In this document: positions 6,605-8,670 of the stretch, in pieces
How the letters are laid out: the number at the start of each line of letters is the position of its first letter
Position numbering within the stretch: the stretch's first letter is position 1
Assembly: GCA_947385505.1 (NCBI GenBank)
Contig: CANDLP010000079.1
Coordinates: 1-8,670 of the forward strand
DNA: 8,670 nucleotides
DNA from: an uncultured Clostridia bacterium
GTDB taxonomy: Bacteria > Bacillota > Clostridia > Oscillospirales > Ruminococcaceae
Direction of reading: 5' to 3'
Translations under genes and position numbers: made by a program
The notes under the pieces: model-generated
Database searches by the model: none
What the model was told of the DNA's origin: nothing
The model's input: the letters and a program-made list of their open reading frames with translations, nothing else

Positions 6605-6633
6605 TTGACAATTCAAGGGGAAAGTGGTATAAT
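6605..6633 (+). promoter_or_regulatory. Perfect sigma-A promoter P2 (antitoxin RNA)
   Basis: TTGACA (6605-6610), 17-base spacer, TATAAT (6628-6633). The predicted start near 6640 coincides with the first base of the direct repeat that copies the toxin start region. This makes P2 the likely promoter of the antitoxin RNA. Confidence 0.9.
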
Positions 6634-6639
6634 GCATTT

Positions 6640-6671
6640 GGAATGATATTATAGTTTGCATCGCATTCACC
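6640..6671 (+). repeat. Direct repeat, copy at the 5' end of the antitoxin RNA
   Basis: This segment aligns with 6807-6836 in the same orientation. Its core is TTGCATCG, followed by CA or AC and then TTCACC. Outside a 2-base insertion there are 4 mismatches in 30 positions. The other copy holds the toxin start codon. Because the two RNAs run in opposite directions, the repeat lets them base-pair in trans. Confidence 0.85.
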
Positions 6672-6717
6672 AAAAAAATCAGCAACCCCCGAGGATGGCA
6701 CTTTCGGGGGTTGCTGA
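6672..6717 (-). terminator. Strong shared hairpin; toxin mRNA terminator
   Basis: Arms 6679-6692 (TCAGCAACCCCCGA) and 6704-6717 pair perfectly over 14 bp with an 11-base loop. On the minus strand the hairpin is followed by seven T (plus-strand A at 6672-6678), so it is a complete intrinsic terminator for the toxin mRNA. On the plus strand only the hairpin is present, without a T-run. In the Fst family the corresponding hairpin is bidirectional and its loops make the first contact between the two RNAs. That role is inferred here. Confidence 0.9.
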
Positions 6718-6739
6718 CGTTATAGGCTGACTGTTTGGA

Positions 6740-6826
6740 CTACTTTCTGTCCAGCCATTTGCAGATATAGTATGTAACTATGCCTGCTGCGACAGAAATT
6801 AAAAAAGGTATGATAATAGGTTGCAT
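6740..6826 (-). CDS. Type I toxin, small hydrophobic membrane peptide (Fst-like class)
   Basis: A 28-codon gene runs from ATG (6826-6824) to TAG (6742-6740). The peptide starts MQPIIIPFLISVAAGI and ends TYYICKWLDRK. One hydrophobic helix at about residues 4-22 is followed by a short charged tail (K23, W24, D26, R27, K28). That single-helix plus charged-tail design is typical of Fst-like and holin-like type I toxins of Firmicutes, which insert in the membrane and depolarise or damage it. A perfect ribosome site (AAAGGAGGTGA) is placed eight bases before the start. It is on the strand opposite to all the tail genes and has its own promoter and terminator. Toxicity and exact family are inferred; a small holin-like or signalling peptide is the alternative. 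Confidence 0.85.
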   Translation of the reverse strand: MQPIIIPFLISVAAGIVTYYICKWLDRK

Positions 6827-6836
6827 CGACTTCACC
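6807..6836 (-). repeat. Direct repeat, copy over the toxin translation start
   Basis: This is the partner of 6640-6671. It covers the start codon (6824-6826), the next five to six codons, and the GGTGA part of the ribosome site. Pairing of the antitoxin RNA here would block the ribosome directly. Confidence 0.85.
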
Positions 6837-6854
6837 TCCTTTCCCGTTAAGGAG
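6836..6854 (-). promoter_or_regulatory. Leader hairpin that hides the toxin ribosome site
   Basis: In the minus-strand mRNA, CTCCTT (plus 6849-6854) can pair with AAGGAG of the ribosome site (plus 6836-6841), leaving a 7-base loop. Six pairs plus a possible wobble would hold the ribosome site closed. Fst-type toxin mRNAs use such a leader hairpin to slow translation until the antitoxin RNA can bind. Whether this one is stable enough in the cell is not shown. Confidence 0.65.
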
Positions 6855-6875
6855 AGGATACCAAACGGCAGTATA

Positions 6876-6904
6876 ATTATACATCTATTGTAATAATTTG
6901 TCAA
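6876..6904 (-). promoter_or_regulatory. Perfect sigma-A promoter of the toxin gene
   Basis: On the minus strand TTGACA (6904-6899), a 17-base spacer and TATAAT (6881-6876) form an ideal promoter. The predicted start near 6869 gives a leader of about 43 bases and an mRNA of about 195-200 bases to the terminator at 6672. Confidence 0.92.
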
Positions 6905-6918
6905 ATTAAATAATAAAA

Positions 6919-6947
6919 AGCACTTTGAGAAATCAGAGTGCTTTTTT
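6919..6947 (+). terminator. Intrinsic terminator with GAAA tetraloop (copy 3)
   Basis: Arms AGCACTTTGA and TCAGAGTGCT pair with one T-G wobble around a GAAA loop. Five A precede and six T follow, so it can stop transcription from either side. It closes the toxin-antitoxin locus and lies 33 bases before the chaperone start. The spacer AAAAAGAAAGGA resembles the one between copy 2 and the gene at 379. With no promoter between it and 6981, the chaperone and tape measure must be transcribed through it. Confidence 0.82.
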
Positions 6948-6980
6948 CATGCAATTTTTTAAAAAGAAAGGAAAAAAATT

Positions 6981-7412
6981 ATGTCAAAATTTTCACTGTT
7001 TATGAAAGCCAATAAAGCCGTAAAGGAAAACGAAACCCACGCGGTGACAAAATCACTTTGCGATAAGGACGGTAAGCCTTTGGAATGGGAATTCCGCCAC
7101 CTTACCTCAAAGCAGAACGACTCTATACGCGATGAGTGTACAAGGGAAATTCCCGTGCCGGGAAAGGCGAATATGTACCGACCTAAACTTGACGCTTCTA
7201 AGTATATTCACAAGCTGATCGCCGCCTCGGTGGTGTCTCCCGATCTGTTTGACAGCGAATTGCAGGACAGCTACGGCGTTTGCACGCCCGAAGAGCTGCT
7301 TTACGCTATGGTGGACGATCCGGGTGAATACAGCGAGCTTGCGGCGTATGTGCAGAAGCTGAACGGGTTCGACGTTTCATTTGAGGATAAGGTGGACGAG
7401 GCAAAAAACTGA
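6981..7412 (+). CDS. Tail assembly chaperone, short form (XkdN type)
   Basis: The 143-residue product fits the XkdN-like family (PF08890 by recognition). It has a short N-terminal SKFSLFMKANK, then LEWEFRHLTSKQNDSIRDEC at about 34-53, MYRPKLDASKYIHKLIAASV at about 66-85, and SPDLFDSELQDSYG followed by CTPEELLYAMVDDPGEYSEL. In contractile and long non-contractile tails the gene between tube and tape measure encodes a chaperone pair analogous to lambda gpG and gpGT, which coats the tape measure during tail assembly. The short form ends AKN at TGA 7410-7412, directly on the slippery site. ATG 6981 has GAAAGGAAAA upstream. Confidence 0.92.
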   Translation: MSKFSLFMKANKAVKENETHAVTKSLCDKDGKPLEWEFRHLTSKQNDSIRDECTREIPVPGKANMYRPKLDASKYIHKLIAASVVSPDLFDSELQDSYGVCTPEELLYAMVDDPGEYSELAAYVQKLNGFDVSFEDKVDEAKN

Positions 7413-7457
7413 TTGAGGGAGGGGACGGAGAGGCGAATTACGCCTACTATGCCCTCC
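7403..7457 (+). promoter_or_regulatory. Programmed -1 ribosomal frameshift signal
   Basis: The heptamer A AAA AAC (7403-7409) is in the correct phase of the chaperone frame (GCA AAA AAC) and is followed at once by TGA. Eight bases downstream GGAGGG (7418-7423) can pair with CCCTCC (7452-7457), enclosing a second stem AGGCG/CGCCT (7431-7435 with 7441-7445, loop AATTA). An AGGTGG at 7390-7395 upstream resembles the internal ribosome-site stimulator known from dnaX. Heptamer, spacer and stem together form a classic -1 signal. Confidence 0.85.
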
Positions 7458-7603
7458 ATAAGCTTAAAATACTGCCGTCGGTTTTTCTTGAAATGGGGGA
7501 ACGGGAGAAGGCGTTTGTTATTGCGGCGATAAGGCTGAAGATTGAAAATGATGAGAAGGAAGCCAAGAAAATCAAGGCTAAGTCTAAAAAGAAAGGAGGG
7601 TGA
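7409..7603 (+). CDS. Frameshifted extension of the tail assembly chaperone (gpT-like part)
   Basis: After a -1 slip, reading continues from CTG 7409 for 64 codons to TGA 7601-7603, making a fusion of about 207 residues with the upstream frame: join(6981..7409, 7409..7603). The extension reads LIEGGDGEANYAYYALHKLK, then LPSVFLEMGEREKAFVIAAI, and ends in a lysine-rich tail (KKIKAKSKKKGG). The YYALHKLKILPS...EKAFVIAAI pattern is that of the second chaperone domain in Clostridia phages. It has no usable start of its own: the first ATG (within FLEMGE) would cut off half of the conserved part and has no ribosome site. The tape measure ribosome site lies in its last codons. Confidence 0.88.
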   Translation: MIEGGDGEANYAYYALHKLKILPSVFLEMGEREKAFVIAAIRLKIENDEKEAKKIKAKSKKKGG

Positions 7604-7607
7604 TTAA

Positions 7608-8670
7608 GTGGCTACTATCAGGACGGCTATTGAGCTGGAGGACAGGCTTTCGGCGACGTTAAACAACGTTTTAAATACTGTCGGTATGGCAGTGTCGGCG
7701 ATTGAGAAAATGAACGGAAATCTTGATAAGCCGATTGAATCAGCTTATTTTGAGGGACTTCGTGACAGCTTTGCGCAAGCTTCCGCTGATATTCAGAATT
7801 TCAGTGAGGAGCTTCAGAATATAAGGGCGGCGGAGGAACAGGCGGCTGATATACCTCCCGTAAAAATCCCGATTGAATGGCAGACGGATAATCTTAACGT
7901 AATATGGGAATATATACAAAAAATCGAAAGCAAGCCTCTTAATTTGGTTTCGGCGGCGGAAGCAAACGAGCTGGAACGTTTGAGGGGACAGTTGGACGCT
8001 ATACGGGTTTCACAGACGGAGCTTAATTCCGCAGTTGAAGATATGGACGTAAGCGAAGCCAATCGGGCTTATCTGAGGCTTTCACAAACTGTTGGAAACA
8101 CCGAAAGGTACATAAGGGATAACGCCGAGGAGCAGGAGAGATTCAACAAAAAAATAGAAAGCGGCATAAGCGGTTCCGACGGTTTGATGCGGAGCATAAA
8201 GAGAATAGCGGCGGCTTACCTTTCGGTGCAGTCGATCGGGAAGGTGCTTGATTTATCCGATACAATGACACAGACCACCGCAAGGCTCAGTATGATCGTT
8301 GATGACGGCGGAAGCGTGGAAGCGCTGCAAAATAAAATTTTCGCTTCCGCGCAGGCTTCCCGCGGTTCTTATCAGAGCACTGCCGACGCGGTGGCAAAAT
8401 TCGGACTTATGGCGGGGGACGCTTTTAACGGCAACGATGAAATAATTGCGTTTGCGGAGCAGATAAATAAGCAGTTTACGATTGCGGGAACATCGGCATC
8501 GGGTATTGACGCCGCAATGCTTCAACTTACTCAGGCTATGGGTTCGGGAGTACTGAGGGGCGAGGAATTTAACAGCATTTCAGAACAAGTACCCAATATT
8601 ATACAAGCTATTGCGGATTATATGGATGTACCTAAAGGTAAGCTTAAAGATATTGCGGCAGAGGGTGAAA
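7608..8670 (+). CDS. Tape measure protein, N-terminal part (runs off the window)
   Basis: GTG 7608 is seven bases after AAAGGAGGG, and the frame stays open for 354 codons to the window end. Residues 1-205 are mainly helical and coiled-coil-like (TAIELEDRLSATLNN, ELERLRGQLDAIRVSQTELN, DNAEEQERFNKKIESG). From about residue 211 there is the recognisable tape-measure N-terminal domain (GKVLDLSDTMTQTTARLSM, FASAQASRGSYQSTADAVAK, then AMGSGVLRGEEFNSISEQVP). It sets the tail length and is threaded through the tube at infection. Its place after the chaperone pair is standard. The 3' end, with any membrane or lytic domains, is outside the window. Confidence 0.93.
   Translation, partial: MATIRTAIELEDRLSATLNNVLNTVGMAVSAIEKMNGNLDKPIESAYFEGLRDSFAQASADIQNFSEELQNIRAAEEQAADIPPVKIPIEWQTDNLNVIWEYIQKIESKPLNLVSAAEANELERLRGQLDAIRVSQTELNSAVEDMDVSEANRAYLRLSQTVGNTERYIRDNAEEQERFNKKIESGISGSDGLMRSIKRIAAAYLSVQSIGKVLDLSDTMTQTTARLSMIVDDGGSVEALQNKIFASAQASRGSYQSTADAVAKFGLMAGDAFNGNDEIIAFAEQINKQFTIAGTSASGIDAAMLQLTQAMGSGVLRGEEFNSISEQVPNIIQAIADYMDVPKGKLKDIAAEGE

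Larger units (their letters stand above)
6640..6720 (+). ncRNA. Predicted type I antitoxin RNA (RNA II-like)
   Basis: The RNA predicted from P2 would start with the repeat 6640-6671 and then form the 14-bp hairpin 6679-6717. Its first 32 bases are complementary to the translation-start region of the toxin mRNA (26 of 30 aligned bases plus a 2-base bulge), although that region lies about 165 bases away. This is the par/Fst design: two convergent RNAs whose 5' ends carry repeats and whose 3' ends share a hairpin. The plus-strand side of the hairpin lacks a T-run (CGTTATAGG follows), so stopping there may be partial. Read-through would continue to the terminator at 6919-6947 and give an antisense RNA of about 310 bases covering the whole toxin gene. 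The 3' end is therefore uncertain. Confidence 0.7.

Noticed and set aside
6593..6661. Second minus-strand mini-ORF of 22 codons starting MQTIISF, similar at its beginning to the toxin
   Set aside because: It lies beyond the toxin terminator, is not hydrophobic after the first residues (ends NCQHPN), and has no promoter. The similarity is limited to the direct repeat that serves RNA pairing, so I do not call a second toxin.
1..8670. CRISPR arrays, tRNA genes, insertion sequences, attachment sites
   Set aside because: I looked for regularly spaced repeats, cloverleaf-like segments, transposase motifs and terminal inverted repeats and found none. The only direct repeats are the toxin-antitoxin pair and the terminator hairpins.

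Overview
The window is part of the late structural region of a contractile-tailed (myovirus-type) phage or prophage from a Gram-positive host, most likely a gut Clostridia relative. The evidence is the gene order, which matches the PBSX/Xkd and Clostridioides phage type, together with strong AGGAGG-like ribosome sites and GTG/TTG starts. No integrase, host flank or attachment site is visible, so prophage and free phage cannot be told apart. The first 44 bases are not biological: they match an Illumina TruSeq index/read-2 adapter, so this is a contig end with untrimmed adapter.

Layout: (1) 45-236, the 3' end of an unrecognised gene, followed by two near-identical GNRA-loop terminator hairpins (273-350). 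(2) 379-1019, two small genes: an unrecognised 136-residue protein and a 70-residue protein with two Cys4 zinc-ribbon-like repeats. (3) 1112-2810, Gp20-family scaffold and major capsid protein. (4) 2824-4508, the head-tail joining series: gp6-like connector, XkdH-position protein, HK97 gp10-like protein and tail terminator. (5) 4522-6526, a small conserved tail-region protein, contractile sheath (XkdK type) and tail tube (XkdM type). (6) 6527-6950, a compact insertion unlike the rest of the operon: a type I toxin-antitoxin locus with the architecture of the Fst/par family. (7) 6981-7603, the XkdN-type tail assembly chaperone, whose second half is read by a -1 frameshift at A AAA AAC. (8) 7608 to the window end, the N-terminal part of the tape measure protein.

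The most interesting segment is 6527-6950. A 28-residue hydrophobic peptide is encoded on the minus strand, opposite to all the late genes, behind a perfect TTGACA-17-TATAAT promoter. Two further perfect TTGACA-17-TATAAT promoters face it on the plus strand. The predicted start of the second plus-strand transcript falls on a 32-base near-copy of the toxin's translation-start region, so the plus-strand RNA can pair with the toxin mRNA at its start codon. A 14-bp perfect hairpin lies between the two RNAs, and the toxin's ribosome site is itself folded into a leader hairpin. Late transcription through the tail operon would also be antisense to the toxin.

All functional names come from reading the translated sequences and gene order. 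No database search was run.
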